A stretch of DNA of 64,000 nucleotides from Metabacillus sp. FJAT-52054. GTDB lineage: Bacteria; Bacillota; Bacilli; Bacillales; Bacillaceae. Numbering within the stretch: the stretch's first letter is position 1; each line of letters opens with the position of its first letter. This document shows, in pieces, positions 18,872 through 27,288 of the stretch. The notes under the pieces were generated by a model. It ran no database searches. It saw only the letters and a list, made by a program, of their open reading frames with translations, and was not told the origin of the DNA. The position numbers were made by a program, and so were the translations under genes. The stretch is taken from contig NZ_CP147407.1 of NCBI RefSeq assembly GCF_037201815.1, positions 1,992,723-2,056,722 on the forward strand, in the 5' to 3' direction.

Positions 18872-21598
18872 ATGACGGAACAGCAGCAGTTGAATAATCA
18901 AGATGTATTTCAAGCACGTAAAACCTTCGACTTAAAAGGCAAGACGTATCATTACTACTCTTTGAAAGCGCTTGAAGAGGCAGGAATCGGGCAGGTTACA
19001 AAATTGCCTTATTCCATTAAGGTTCTTCTGGAATCTGTGCTAAGACAGGTAGACGGACATGTTATTAAGAAAGAACACGTTGAAAACCTTGCAAAATGGG
19101 GAACAAGCGAACAGCAGGATATCGATGTTCCTTTCAAGCCTTCCCGCGTCATCCTTCAGGATTTTACAGGAGTTCCTGCGGTTGTAGATTTAGCATCCCT
19201 TCGTAAAGCAATGGCTGAAATGGGCGGCGACCCTGACAAAATCAATCCTGAAATTACAGTAGATCTTGTTATCGATCACTCTGTTCAAGTTGATAAAGCG
19301 GGAACAGAAGATTCACTTCAATTCAATATGGAGCTTGAATTCCAGCGCAACGCAGAACGCTATAAGTTTTTGAGCTGGGCTAAAAAAGCATTTGATAATT
19401 ACCGCGCTGTACCGCCAGCAACAGGTATCGTCCATCAGGTAAACCTTGAGTATCTGGCAAACGTTGTCCACGCGGCAGAAAAGGATTCAGAAACAGTTGC
19501 TTATCCGGATTCCTTAGTCGGTACGGATTCCCATACAACGATGATTAACGGAATCGGTGTACTTGGATGGGGTGTAGGCGGAATTGAGGCAGAAGCAGGA
19601 ATGCTCGGCCAGCCATCTTACTTCCCTGTGCCTGAAGTAATCGGTGTAAAATTAACCGGCAAATTGCCATCAGGAACAACGGCTACTGATTTAGCGCTAA
19701 AAGTAACACAAGTTCTTCGCCAAAAAGGTGTGGTAGGGAAATTCGTAGAATTCTACGGCCCGGGTGTACCGGAACTTCCACTTGCTGACCGTGCAACAAT
19801 TGCAAACATGGCGCCTGAATACGGTGCAACCTGCGGATTCTTCCCGGTTGACGGAGAAACGCTTAACTATCTTCGTTTGACAGGCCGCGATGAAGATCAA
19901 ATTGATTTAGTTGAAACTTATTCCAAAGAAAATGATCTTTTCTATACACCAGATAAAGCAGATCCGATTTTCACAGATGTTGTAGAAATCGATCTTGGCG
20001 GAATTGAAGCAAATCTTTCCGGTCCAAAGCGTCCGCAGGATTTGATTCCTCTTTCCCAAATGAAAGAAACATTCCATTCCCACCTGTCCGCTCCTTTCGG
20101 AAATCAAGGTTTTGGTCTTGAGGCAAAGGATATGGACAAAGAAGTAACCGTTAAACTTGCAAGCGGAGAAGAAACGGTTATGAAAACGGGTGCGATTGCA
20201 ATTGCTGCTATCACAAGCTGTACGAATACTTCCAATCCGTATGTATTGATTGGTGCAGGCTTAGTGGCGAAAAAAGCCGTCGAAAAAGGCTTGCAGGTGC
20301 CTGCTTATGTCAAAACATCTCTTGCACCGGGATCAAAAGTTGTGACGGGCTACCTTGATAATTCCGGCCTAATGCCTTACCTTGAGAAGCTTGGCTTTAA
20401 CACAGTTGGTTATGGCTGTACGACTTGTATCGGAAATTCCGGTCCTCTGGCAGAGGAGATCGAAACGGCTGTTGCAGATGCTGATCTGTTAATTACATCT
20501 GTTCTTTCCGGAAACCGTAACTTTGAAGGACGGATCCATCCATTAGTAAAAGGAAACTACCTGGCATCTCCTCCGCTAGTCGTTGCCTACGCACTTGCAG
20601 GAACGGTTAACGTTGACCTGCAAAATGATTCATTAGGTAAAGACAAGGATGGAAACGACGTTTTCTTCAGCGATATCTGGCCAACTTCAGAAGAAATTAA
20701 AGAAGTCGTGGCAAAAACTGTTACACCGGAGCTATTCCGTAAAGAATACAACCGCGTATTTGACGATAATGCCCGCTGGAATGAAATTGAAACAACAGAT
20801 GAAGCACAGTATGTGTGGGATGAAAATTCTACGTATATTCAAGCTCCTACATTCTTTGAGGGAATGTCTCCAGAGCCTGGCACTGTTAAACCGCTGACAG
20901 CTCTGAGAGTTGTAGGTAAGTTCGGAGATTCTGTTACAACGGATCATATTTCCCCGGCTGGCTCAATCGGCAAGGATACGCCGGCAGGACGTTATTTACA
21001 GGAAAAAGGCGTTTCACCAAGAGACTTTAACTCCTACGGTTCACGCCGAGGCAACCACGAGGTAATGATGCGCGGAACGTTTGCAAACATCCGGATCCGC
21101 AATCAAATCGCTCCAGGCACAGAAGGCGGTTATACAACTTACTGGCCGACAGGCGAAGTAACATCCATCTATGAGGCTTGCATGAAATACAAGCAGGATG
21201 GAACCGGCCTCATGGTCATCGGAGGCAAGGATTACGGTATGGGAAGCTCCCGTGACTGGGCTGCAAAAGGAACAACGCTTCTTGGAATCAAGACAGTGAT
21301 CGCGGAAAGCTACGAGCGGATCCACAGAAGCAACCTTGTGCTAATGGGCGTTCTTCCTCTTCAATTTAAAGAAGGAGACAGCGCTGATTCACTTGGCTTA
21401 ACTGGGAAAGAAGTATTTGAAGTATCAATTGGAGAATCCGTTAAACCTCGCGATCACGTAAAAGTGCGTGCGACAGATGAAGCAGGAAACTCCATTGAAT
21501 TCGAAGCACTTGTCCGTTTTGACAGTGAAGTTGAAATTGATTACTATCGCCACGGCGGGATTCTTCCAATGGTCCTTCGCGGCAAGCTAAAAGCATAA
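18872..21598 (+). CDS. acnA: Aconitate hydratase A (citrate/isocitrate isomerase)
   Basis: 908 residues, the size of B. subtilis CitB. The 4Fe-4S ligand cysteines are in [11 protein letters not shown] and [12 protein letters not shown]. The swivelling C-terminal domain has [13 protein letters not shown] and [10 protein letters not shown]. It interconverts citrate and isocitrate in the TCA cycle and moonlights as an RNA-binding regulator when its cluster is lost. The upstream CcpC dyad suggests induction by citrate. It begins after AAGGGGGAG and closes with a terminator. Confidence 0.97.
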   Translation: MTEQQQLNNQDVFQARKTFDLKGKTYHYYSLKALEEAGIGQVTKLPYSIKVLLESVLRQVDGHVIKKEHVENLAKWGTSEQQDIDVPFKPSRVILQDFTGVPAVVDLASLRKAMAEMGGDPDKINPEITVDLVIDHSVQVDKAGTEDSLQFNMELEFQRNAERYKFLSWAKKAFDNYRAVPPATGIVHQVNLEYLANVVHAAEKDSETVAYPDSLVGTDSHTTMINGIGVLGWGVGGIEAEAGMLGQPSYFPVPEVIGVKLTGKLPSGTTATDLALKVTQVLRQKGVVGKFVEFYGPGVPELPLADRATIANMAPEYGATCGFFPVDGETLNYLRLTGRDEDQIDLVETYSKENDLFYTPDKADPIFTDVVEIDLGGIEANLSGPKRPQDLIPLSQMKETFHSHLSAPFGNQGFGLEAKDMDKEVTVKLASGEETVMKTGAIAIAAITSCTNTSNPYVLIGAGLVAKKAVEKGLQVPAYVKTSLAPGSKVVTGYLDNSGLMPYLEKLGFNTVGYGCTTCIGNSGPLAEEIETAVADADLLITSVLSGNRNFEGRIHPLVKGNYLASPPLVVAYALAGTVNVDLQNDSLGKDKDGNDVFFSDIWPTSEEIKEVVAKTVTPELFRKEYNRVFDDNARWNEIETTDEAQYVWDENSTYIQAPTFFEGMSPEPGTVKPLTALRVVGKFGDSVTTDHISPAGSIGKDTPAGRYLQEKGVSPRDFNSYGSRRGNHEVMMRGTFANIRIRNQIAPGTEGGYTTYWPTGEVTSIYEACMKYKQDGTGLMVIGGKDYGMGSSRDWAAKGTTLLGIKTVIAESYERIHRSNLVLMGVLPLQFKEGDSADSLGLTGKEVFEVSIGESVKPRDHVKVRATDEAGNSIEFEALVRFDSEVEIDYYRHGGILPMVLRGKLKA

Positions 21599-21607
21599 AT
21601 TAAACGT

Positions 21608-21635
21608 AAAAAGGCAGCCAATTGGCTGTCTTTTT
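21608..21635 (+). terminator. Terminator of acnA
   Basis: AAAAGGCAGCCAATTGGCTGTCTTTTT, stem of about 9 bp. Confidence 0.85.
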
Positions 21636-21724
21636 CTGTTCCTGCGGATTGTCCTTTTTACGGATTATGAAGTAAAATAAATGCATACATATAAAAGATA
21701 AATGGGACGAAGAGGGGAAAAGCC

Positions 21725-22234
21725 ATGATGAAACGCATTGCAGCGCTGTCCATATTAGCGGTTTTAATCCTTTTCGCTGTTTGGCAGGCGCTATGGCCAA
21801 AAGAACCGCCAGTAGGACTTGAGAAGGGGAATACAGCTCCTGAATTCACATTGCCTCAGCTTGATGGAGGCAGCGTTCAGCTTTCCGATTATAAAGGAAA
21901 AAAAGTCATTCTCAATTTTTGGGCAACCTGGTGCCCGCCATGCAAAAAAGAAATTCCTGAATTGAAGGAAATTTCAGCTGAATACGATAAGGATGTTGTC
22001 ATCCTGGCCGTTAATTATACCGTTTCTGAAGCCAACGAGAGCTCTGTTAAAAAATTTGTTGAGGATCAAAAGATGCAATTTCCTGTTCTAATGGATCCTG
22101 AAGCAGATGTGCTGACACAATATAAAGTATTCAGCTACCCGACCACCTATTTTTTGGATGAGAAAGGGGTCATTCAGAAAGTCCAAAGAAGCATGGTGGA
22201 TTATAAAACCCTCAAAAATTTTGTCCAGTCTTGA
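21725..22234 (+). CDS. yneN: Membrane-anchored thioredoxin-like protein (ResA/YneN type)
   Basis: 169 residues: an N-terminal membrane anchor (about 5-23), then a TlpA/ResA thioredoxin domain with NFWATWCPPCKKEIPEL (active site CPPC) and the cis-proline region SYPTTYFLDEKG. It faces outside and would exchange thiols with CcdA, encoded 7 kb upstream. Ribosome site GAGGGGA; two adjacent ATGs (21725, 21728) are possible. Confidence 0.9.
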   Translation: MMKRIAALSILAVLILFAVWQALWPKEPPVGLEKGNTAPEFTLPQLDGGSVQLSDYKGKKVILNFWATWCPPCKKEIPELKEISAEYDKDVVILAVNYTVSEANESSVKKFVEDQKMQFPVLMDPEADVLTQYKVFSYPTTYFLDEKGVIQKVQRSMVDYKTLKNFVQS

Positions 22235-22302
22235 ATCCCTCCACGTATAGGCGGCGAGTAAATCGGCTATACTGTCGCTAATACATATGGAGGTGTAAGC
22301 TT

Positions 22303-22428
22303 TTGAGAAAAGTCAAAAAGCTGTCATTCGAGGAACTTGTGATGGAAAACAAAAAAGAACTATTAAAAGATGAAGCATTCCTAGATAAAATTGAAGATAA
22401 GCTTGAACAGCGTTTTACAGAAAAATAA
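22303..22428 (+). CDS. FbpB-family small basic protein
   Basis: 41 residues from TTG 22303, which follows GGAGGTG by 7 bases. It reads RKVKKLSFEELVMENKKELL and DKIEDKLEQRF, the RK-x-K-x-SFEELV-x-ENK pattern of Fur-regulated basic protein B. In B. subtilis FbpB works with the FsrA small RNA in iron sparing; many paralogues exist and no Fur box is evident here, so this one may be regulated differently. Confidence 0.75.
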   Translation: MRKVKKLSFEELVMENKKELLKDEAFLDKIEDKLEQRFTEK

Positions 22429-22483
22429 ATTCATGAAAGTGCCTTCAGCCGGAAAAGATAATAATCGGAAGGAGGCTATTTTT

Positions 22484-22627
22484 ATGACCAATTCCAACAA
22501 TAAATCAAAACAATTTAATCCCGATCACATTGGCACAAAGTCAAGAGGGTTCGGAGGAAACAAAGGCAAGCAAATGCAGGATAAATCAGGCCAGCATCCC
22601 CAGGTTATTCAAACAAAAGGGGAATAA
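22484..22627 (+). CDS. sspN: Small acid-soluble spore protein N
   Basis: 47 residues: NPDHIGTKSRGFGGNKGKQM near the middle and HPQVIQTKGE at the end are diagnostic of SspN. ATG 22484 follows GGAAGGAGG; the longer reading upstream overlaps the FbpB-like gene. It is cotranscribed with tlp 30 bases downstream, as in B. subtilis, and is expressed in the forespore. Confidence 0.92.
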   Translation: MTNSNNKSKQFNPDHIGTKSRGFGGNKGKQMQDKSGQHPQVIQTKGE

Positions 22628-22656
22628 TGACAATACAAATGCGGAGGGTGAGAGCA

Positions 22657-22893
22657 ATGGGCTACAAATCAAATCCGGATGACCGTTCAGATAACGTAGA
22701 AAAGCTGCAGGATATGGTTCAGAACACCATACAAAATATTGAAAAATCACATGACTCTCTCGCTATGGCGAATGAGAAAGACCGCAGGGAGATTGAAGAA
22801 AAGAACAAACGCAGAGAAGATTCGATTGCTGCGATGAGAACCGAAATTCAGGACGAAGCCCAGGCACGTGAAAATGGGTATGAGACAAAGTGA
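22657..22893 (+). CDS. tlp: Tlp, thioredoxin-like small acid-soluble spore protein
   Basis: 78 residues containing NPDDRSDNVEKLQDMVQNTI and ending RENGYETK, the Tlp family signature. Despite the name it has no CxxC. ATG 22657 follows GGAGGG. Forespore-specific minor SASP, second gene of the sspN-tlp operon, closed by a terminator. Confidence 0.92.
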   Translation: MGYKSNPDDRSDNVEKLQDMVQNTIQNIEKSHDSLAMANEKDRREIEEKNKRREDSIAAMRTEIQDEAQARENGYETK

Positions 22894-22896
22894 AAA

Positions 22897-22930
22897 ATAA
22901 AGAATCGGCAATTGCCGGTTCTTTATTTTT
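22897..22930 (+). terminator. Terminator of sspN-tlp
   Basis: AAAGAATCGGCAATTGCCGGTTCTTTATTTTT, stem with one mismatch. Confidence 0.85.
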
Positions 22931-23040
22931 ATTAATAAAACAATGTGCTAAATGCACATCAAGCTTCATTTTTTGTTCAAGATTCGCTGTCATGATAGAA
23001 TAAACAGGCAATCAGTCAGCAGCAGTGAGGAGAGAAAACG

Positions 23041-23466
23041 ATGTTCACATCAAAAACAGAAGTGGAAGTACGCTATTCAGAAACGGATCAAATGGGAATT
23101 GTTTATCACGCCAACTACTTAGTCTGGATGGAGATCGGACGCACAAAACTTATAGAAGATTTAGGGTTCTCCTATGCAGACATGGAAGAAGAAGGAATTC
23201 TTTCCCCTGTCATTGATATAAATATCGAATATAAGAAGCCTCTAAAATACGGCCAAAAGGCAATCATACATACATGGGTTCAAGAATATAGCGGTGTTAA
23301 AGTGGTTTACGGATATGAAATGTTCACTCCCGATGGGGAGCTTGCAATAAAAGCAGCGTCCTCTCATGTATGCGTCAAGAAGGAATCATTCAGGCCTATT
23401 AACATTAGAAAATTCTTTCCGGACTGGGATGAAGCCTATAAAAGGGCTCGAAGAAGTGAACGTTAA
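23041..23466 (+). CDS. yneP: YneP, acyl-CoA thioesterase (hotdog fold)
   Basis: 141 residues, a single 4HBT-type hotdog domain. The catalytic aspartate motif is YSETDQMGIVYHANYLVWME, followed by the G-R helix. The family cleaves acyl-CoA esters in the cytosol; chain-length preference cannot be read. Ribosome site GAGGAGAG. Its stop overlaps the next start (TAATG), so yneP and yneQ are translationally coupled. Confidence 0.9.
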   Translation: MFTSKTEVEVRYSETDQMGIVYHANYLVWMEIGRTKLIEDLGFSYADMEEEGILSPVIDINIEYKKPLKYGQKAIIHTWVQEYSGVKVVYGYEMFTPDGELAIKAASSHVCVKKESFRPINIRKFFPDWDEAYKRARRSER

Positions 23467-23768
23467 TGGCTTTTGGAATTAAAAGAAGTGAACTGAAAAT
23501 TTGGAAGGAAGCGGTATTAAGGAAAGAAATCGCCTTTTTGACTCATTTTTGGTATGATGACCGGTTTCCGGCTTCCCATTCCGTGACGAAAGCAGGTTGC
23601 AGTGATCTGACCAAACTTGCAGAGTGGGGAAAACAATTTGGCTTACAAGCAGAATGGATTGACCGCCGAAGTGATTACCCTCATTTTGATTTAATGGGCA
23701 GAACACAGCTAAACGTGCTAAAACATTACGGTATGGACGAAACCATACAAAAATTTAAGTTGAAATGA
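23466..23768 (+). CDS. yneQ: YneQ, conserved hypothetical protein
   Basis: 100 residues, no membrane segment, with KAGCSDLTKLAEWGKQFGL and HFDLMG. It matches the size and position of B. subtilis yneQ. Function unknown. The ATG overlaps the yneP stop codon and a terminator follows immediately. Confidence 0.85.
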   Translation: MAFGIKRSELKIWKEAVLRKEIAFLTHFWYDDRFPASHSVTKAGCSDLTKLAEWGKQFGLQAEWIDRRSDYPHFDLMGRTQLNVLKHYGMDETIQKFKLK

Positions 23769-23796
23769 AAAGCCGCAGTTAGTCTGCGGCTTTTTC
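23768..23796. terminator. Shared terminator between yneQ and yneR
   Basis: AAAGCCGCAGTTAGTCTGCGGCTTTTT, symmetrical enough to act in both directions; it overlaps the last codons of yneR. Confidence 0.85.
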
Positions 23797-24078
23797 GTAG
23801 TCAAAAATAGGTTCCTTCCTTTCAGCATCAAATTCGACCAGCAGATCATTTCCGTCAAAGTACCATAAATCCCGTTCGCTGACGAAAAATTCAATTCCTT
23901 CAGCTTTTATGGATGCACCAGCATCTTCTATATCCTCTTTTGCTACTCCAAGACTAAATCCTTTTTGTATGGTGCTTGAACCGCCGTAGCGGACAAAGAA
24001 CCGAACGGAGTCTCCAGCCTGTAAACGCAGTTCATCTTGGTACCATTTAGCTGCTTCTTTATTCACTTTGATTTTCAT
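23779..24078 (-). CDS. yneR: YneR, HesB-like protein lacking the A-type cysteines
   Basis: 99 residues with a HesB/IscA-like beta fold (MKIKVNKEAAKWYQDEL, then VRFFVRYGGSSTIQKGFSLGV). The three metal-binding cysteines of A-type carriers are absent, as in B. subtilis YneR. It is therefore unlikely to be a classical Fe-S carrier; its role is unknown. It is divergent from the sortase cassette. Confidence 0.88.
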   Translation of the reverse strand: MKIKVNKEAAKWYQDELRLQAGDSVRFFVRYGGSSTIQKGFSLGVAKEDIEDAGASIKAEGIEFFVSERDLWYFDGNDLLVEFDAERKEPIFDYEKAAD

Positions 24079-24183
24079 GCCAGCACTCCTTTATCTGATA
24101 TTCATTTATTATAAGCTAATTTTAGCCTGATTGGCTAACCATTCATCGATCAAAGCCTCCGAAAATGATTCATTCATACAAAA

Positions 24184-24290
24184 CAATGTTCTAAATAACC
24201 AGTTAAATAAGGATGCAGTGTAAAACATTTTTTAAAAAAACTATGTTCTAAATAATCAATTAATAATAAAAAATCAGTAATAATCGGAAT
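24184..24290. repeat. AT-rich ATGTTCTAAATAA repeats, copies 1 and 2
   Basis: CAATGTTCTAAATAA at 24184-24198 and a longer unit from 24233 (AAAAAAACTATGTTCTAAAT and on to about 24290). The first 26 bases of the second copy (24233-24258) are repeated exactly at 26036-26061, on the other side of the DUF4397/sortase genes. The remainder of each unit is related but diverged. Confidence 0.75.
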
Positions 24291-24313
24291 GTGCTGTCAA
24301 AGCATGTTATGTT

Positions 24314-24349
24314 TTGACTAAACGTACAAGTATTGTATAAGATTTGTAC
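24314..24349 (+). promoter_or_regulatory. Promoter and operator-like dyad of the DUF4397/sortase genes
   Basis: TTGACT (24314-24319) and TATAAG (24336-24341) are 16 bp apart. A perfect dyad GTACAA (24324-24329) and TTGTAC (24344-24349) flanks the -10 box, so a repressor could bind there. Which one is unknown. Confidence 0.5.
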
Positions 24350-24372
24350 ATAAATAATAGAGAGGAGGGCCG

Positions 24373-24423
24373 TTGCAATTAATTTCCGGACTACACCAAA
24401 ATAAAAGGAGAGATTCTAGTTGA
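24373..24423 (+). CDS. Possible 16-codon leader ORF
   Basis: TTG 24373 lies 5 bases after AGGAGGG and opens a frame of 16 codons (QLISGLHQNKRRDSS after the start), whose TGA overlaps the TTG start of the DUF4397 gene. The arrangement would couple translation. With only 16 codons, chance is a real alternative, though the ribosome site is stronger than needed. Confidence 0.3.
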   Translation: MQLISGLHQNKRRDSS

Positions 24424-25220
24424 AAAAATTAGCGATGATGGTCATTATCATGGTATTTGCACTAATGGGGACTTCAGTACTGGCAGCGGAATCAAAAAAT
24501 GCGATGGTTCGGATTGTACATGCTTCGCCTGATGCACCGGCGGTTGATGTAACAGTAGATGGAAACACAGTAGTTGAAGGAGCAAAATTCAAGGATGCAA
24601 CGGATTTTATGGCTTTGCCTGCCGGAAACCATAAAGTCGAAATTTTCGCAGCAGGAACTGTGGAAGAGGGAAAACCGGTCATCACCTCTGATCTGACTGT
24701 TGAAGCAGGAAAAATGTATACAGCTGCAGCTATTAACACACTTGATAATCTTGAACTGAAAATTTTGAATGACGATACAATGGTTACGGATGGCAAATCT
24801 AAAATCCGGGTAGGCCATTTTTCTCCTGATGCACCTGCAGTAGATGTTGCTGTTAAAGATGGGGATGTACTTTTCCCGGAAGCAGAATTTAAAGGAGTAA
24901 CAGATTATATGGAAGTTGATCCAGGAAGCTATGATCTGGAAGTAAGAGCAGCGGGTTCAAAGGATTCCGTTCTTGACCTGGCTGGGACAGAATTGAAGGA
25001 GAACATGACGTATACCGTTCTGGCTGTAGGTTTTGCTAAAAAGGATCCGGCACTTGATGCCATCGTCCTGGAAGATCCAATGATGCCTGCCGGAATGCCG
25101 AAAACTGGTATGGGGGGAACATCAGAAAATGAGCATTCCGCTGCACCTTGGGCCATTTTTGCAGCAGCCGCGGGTTTAGGAGCTCTTGTTATTTATGGTA
25201 AGAAAAAAAGCACTCAGTAA
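24420..25220 (+). CDS. DUF4397 cell-surface protein with sortase sorting signal
   Basis: 266 residues. A signal peptide (about 1-23, cleavage near VLAAES) precedes two DUF4397 beta domains that start with the same phrase, VRIVHASPDAPAVDV (about 30) and IRVGHFSPDAPAVDV (about 130). The C-terminus has MPKTG (226-230), a variant of LPxTG, then a hydrophobic helix and KKKSTQ. The protein is thus exported and covalently attached to the wall. TTG 24420 follows AAAGGAGAG. The next gene, a sortase, overlaps its end, so it is the obvious enzyme-substrate partner. Ligand or function of DUF4397 unknown. Confidence 0.85.
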   Translation: MKKLAMMVIIMVFALMGTSVLAAESKNAMVRIVHASPDAPAVDVTVDGNTVVEGAKFKDATDFMALPAGNHKVEIFAAGTVEEGKPVITSDLTVEAGKMYTAAAINTLDNLELKILNDDTMVTDGKSKIRVGHFSPDAPAVDVAVKDGDVLFPEAEFKGVTDYMEVDPGSYDLEVRAAGSKDSVLDLAGTELKENMTYTVLAVGFAKKDPALDAIVLEDPMMPAGMPKTGMGGTSENEHSAAPWAIFAAAAGLGALVIYGKKKSTQ

Positions 25221-25812
25221 CATTGCTCTGATTCTTTTCCTGGCTGGATGCAGCGGAGTTCAGGAAAAAGAAGGAATGCCTCAGCCGGGTAAAACCATAC
25301 CGATTGAAACTAAATCTTTGAAGGCTTCCTCAAGCTCTCAAGCACCTGTTCGAAAGCCTGAGGAAGGCTTAACGCCCGTAACCCTATCAATTCCTGCACT
25401 GGGAATCAATGCAAAGGTTGAGAAAGCCGGCCTTTTAAGCGATGGAACAATGGATGTTCCAAAGGATGATCAGAATGCAGCATGGTATAAGCAAGGGGCA
25501 CGTCCTGGTGCATCCGGCAATGCCGTCATAGCCGGCCATGTCGATAACAAAACGGGACCAGCCGTATTTTTCAATTTAAAAAAACTGAAAAGCGGAGATG
25601 AATTAGCCGTTTTGGATGCAAATGGAGAAAGCCGCACGTTTGTTGTTGAAAAGGTTGAATCATACCCTTATGAACGTGCACCGATTCAATCCATTTTCGG
25701 CCGGACGAATGAGCCCAGACTCAATCTGATTACGTGCACCGGAACGTTTGACAAACGCAAAAAAACACACCTTGAACGGCTTGTTGTTTATACAAAACTA
25801 AAAAACAGCTGA
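25195..25812 (+). CDS. Class F-like sortase with lipoprotein signal
   Basis: 205 residues. The N-terminus ends in a lipobox (LFLAGC, Cys19), so it is probably a lipoprotein and not a classical signal-anchored sortase. The catalytic domain (about 62-200) has the triad His115 (IAGHVDN), Cys181 (LITCTGTF) and Arg195 (HLERLVV). The lack of extra helices and the short length fit class E/F sortases. ATG 25195 lies inside the end of the DUF4397 gene (26 bp overlap) with AGGAGC upstream. It likely attaches that protein to peptidoglycan. A terminator follows. Confidence 0.85.
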   Translation: MVRKKALSNIALILFLAGCSGVQEKEGMPQPGKTIPIETKSLKASSSSQAPVRKPEEGLTPVTLSIPALGINAKVEKAGLLSDGTMDVPKDDQNAAWYKQGARPGASGNAVIAGHVDNKTGPAVFFNLKKLKSGDELAVLDANGESRTFVVEKVESYPYERAPIQSIFGRTNEPRLNLITCTGTFDKRKKTHLERLVVYTKLKNS

Positions 25813-25814
25813 AC

Positions 25815-25846
25815 AAAGCCTTCTTCCAACTGGAAGAAGGCTTTTC
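25815..25846 (+). terminator. Terminator of the sortase cassette
   Basis: AAAGCCTTCTTCCA and TGGAAGAAGGCTTTT, perfect 14-bp stem. Confidence 0.9.
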
Positions 25847-26035
25847 TTCTTAGTACAAAAGGAGATGGCTTAATACAAGTCTTTTATAAACCGTTATTCC
25901 TTAACCCGTTGAACTGCAGCGCATAAACGGATTTGCTGAAAAATATGGTAAACGGCAGTCCGGTAAGTCACTTTAAGAAATTTCTACCCTTTTCTACAGT
26001 GAAGATTTTCAGGAGCAATTCACCTTTAGAATGTC

Positions 26036-26095
26036 TAAAAAAACTATGTTCTAAATAATCATAATGATAAAAAAACAACCAGTAATAACAGCAAT
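26036..26095. repeat. AT-rich ATGTTCTAAATAA repeat, copy 3
   Basis: The 26 bases at 26036-26061 are identical to 24233-24258; the following 34 (to about CAGCAAT) are a gapped match to the same unit. It lies in the gap 25847-26208 upstream of liaI, where no gene is seen. Confidence 0.75.
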
Positions 26096-26103
26096 CAGCC
26101 AAG

Positions 26104-26135
26104 GTCTAACTCGGGCTACGCCTCAAGTCTTACAC
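26104..26135 (+). promoter_or_regulatory. Candidate LiaR-controlled region upstream of liaI
   Basis: CTAACTCGGGCTACGCCTCA and the AGTCTTACACTAAAAT just after it resemble in layout the GACTCCGGTCTTATATAAA stretch of the B. subtilis liaI promoter as I remember it. No strict dyad is seen. Weak evidence, based mainly on position. Confidence 0.3.
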
Positions 26136-26208
26136 TAAAATATGGCCAGGGATCATTATAGAAAAACGGCAGGGAAGGTAAGCTAGATACATGAAGGGAG
26201 ATGAAAAA

Positions 26209-26559
26209 ATGAAAAGAGCGGGATTGATAGCGGCTGCCTTTATAGCAGGTATAATACTGCTTGCCAATACAGGGCATATCATCGGTTTGGCGATTAGCGC
26301 CGCTATATTGTACTTTGCATTTAAAGGATTTATGAAAACAGATTCTACGGGTAAGAAAATCATCTGGGCAATAGCCGGTCTCATTGCTTTGAGTGCATCG
26401 CTTTCGAATTTTCCGGCGATTATCGGCCTGGCTGCATTGTACGCATTCATCAAGATTGTTAAAAGCTTAAAAGGAAAGCAGCAGGAACGTGAAAACCGTT
26501 CAGATGATCCTTTTGTCAACTTTGAACGTCAATGGTCTGAAATCAATAAATCCAAATAA
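26209..26559 (+). CDS. liaI: LiaI-like small membrane protein
   Basis: 116 residues, three to four short hydrophobic segments (AGLIAAAFIAGIILL, HIIGLAISAAILYFAF, IIWAIAGLIALSAS, AIIGLAALYAF) and a charged tail ending DPFVNFERQWSEINKSK. The B. subtilis LiaI tail is similarly acidic with a Trp-Glu element. It anchors LiaH to the membrane under envelope stress. ATG 26209 follows AGGGAGATG; an ATG 18 bases earlier precedes that site and is excluded. liaH starts 18 bases later. Confidence 0.8.
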   Translation: MKRAGLIAAAFIAGIILLANTGHIIGLAISAAILYFAFKGFMKTDSTGKKIIWAIAGLIALSASLSNFPAIIGLAALYAFIKIVKSLKGKQQERENRSDDPFVNFERQWSEINKSK

Positions 26560-26577
26560 GAAGGGCTGGAAAAAAAC

Positions 26578-27225
26578 ATGTCAAATTTGTTCACAAGATT
26601 AAAAGAAAGCATTACAGCTGATCTGCATGAAATCCTTGATCAAAAAGAGGAGAAAAATCCAATTGCTATGCTCAATCAATACTTAAGAGAATGCGAGAAA
26701 GAAACGGAAAAAGTAAGAGGGCTTGTTGAAAGGCAATATAAGCTGAAAGACGAATTTAAAAGAGAGCTTCAAGAAGCGACCCGTATGGCGGCTAAAAGGA
26801 AACACCAGGCGGAAGTCGCTGATCAGGCAGGGGAATCAGAGCTAAAGCAATTTGCTGAAAAAGAATATGAGCAGTATACGGACCGGGAGCAGCGTCTAAC
26901 TAATTCCTTACGGGAGACATCCGCTCAGCTTGAACAGCTTGAACAAAGATACGAAGAAATGAAACATAAACTTAAGGATATGAATTTACGAAGAATGGAA
27001 TTAATGGGCAGGGAAAACACAGCAAGGGCTCAGTCGAAAATGAATAAAGTGCTGAAGTCTTCAGAAGAATCAATGGCTTCATCCAGCCGTTTTGAAGAAA
27101 TGGAACGATATATCGACCGCCTTGAATACCAGGTTCAAACCAACTACTACAGAAGTACAATTGATGCTAAAACGGAGGCACTTGAAAAAGGATTCAACTT
27201 ACAAAAAACGAATTCTCCATCCTAA
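26578..27225 (+). CDS. liaH: LiaH, PspA/IM30-family phage-shock protein
   Basis: 215 residues, long alpha-helical coiled coil typical of PspA (FTRLKESITADLHEILDQKE at the start; NPIAMLNQYLRECEKE; continuous heptads to about 190). It assembles into large rings that protect the membrane during cell-wall antibiotic stress. It follows liaI and is separated from liaF by a perfect terminator, so liaIH can be expressed far above liaFSR. Confidence 0.9.
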   Translation: MSNLFTRLKESITADLHEILDQKEEKNPIAMLNQYLRECEKETEKVRGLVERQYKLKDEFKRELQEATRMAAKRKHQAEVADQAGESELKQFAEKEYEQYTDREQRLTNSLRETSAQLEQLEQRYEEMKHKLKDMNLRRMELMGRENTARAQSKMNKVLKSSEESMASSSRFEEMERYIDRLEYQVQTNYYRSTIDAKTEALEKGFNLQKTNSPS

Positions 27226-27241
27226 ATAAACGTGGTATCCT

Positions 27242-27267
27242 AAAAAGGCGCAGTACTGCGCCTTTTT
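27242..27267 (+). terminator. Terminator between liaH and liaF
   Basis: AAAAAGGCGCAGT and its exact reverse complement ACTGCGCCTTTTT form a perfect 26-bp palindrome ending in T5. Confidence 0.92.
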
Positions 27268-27288
27268 CACAATAAGGAGGCGATCGCC

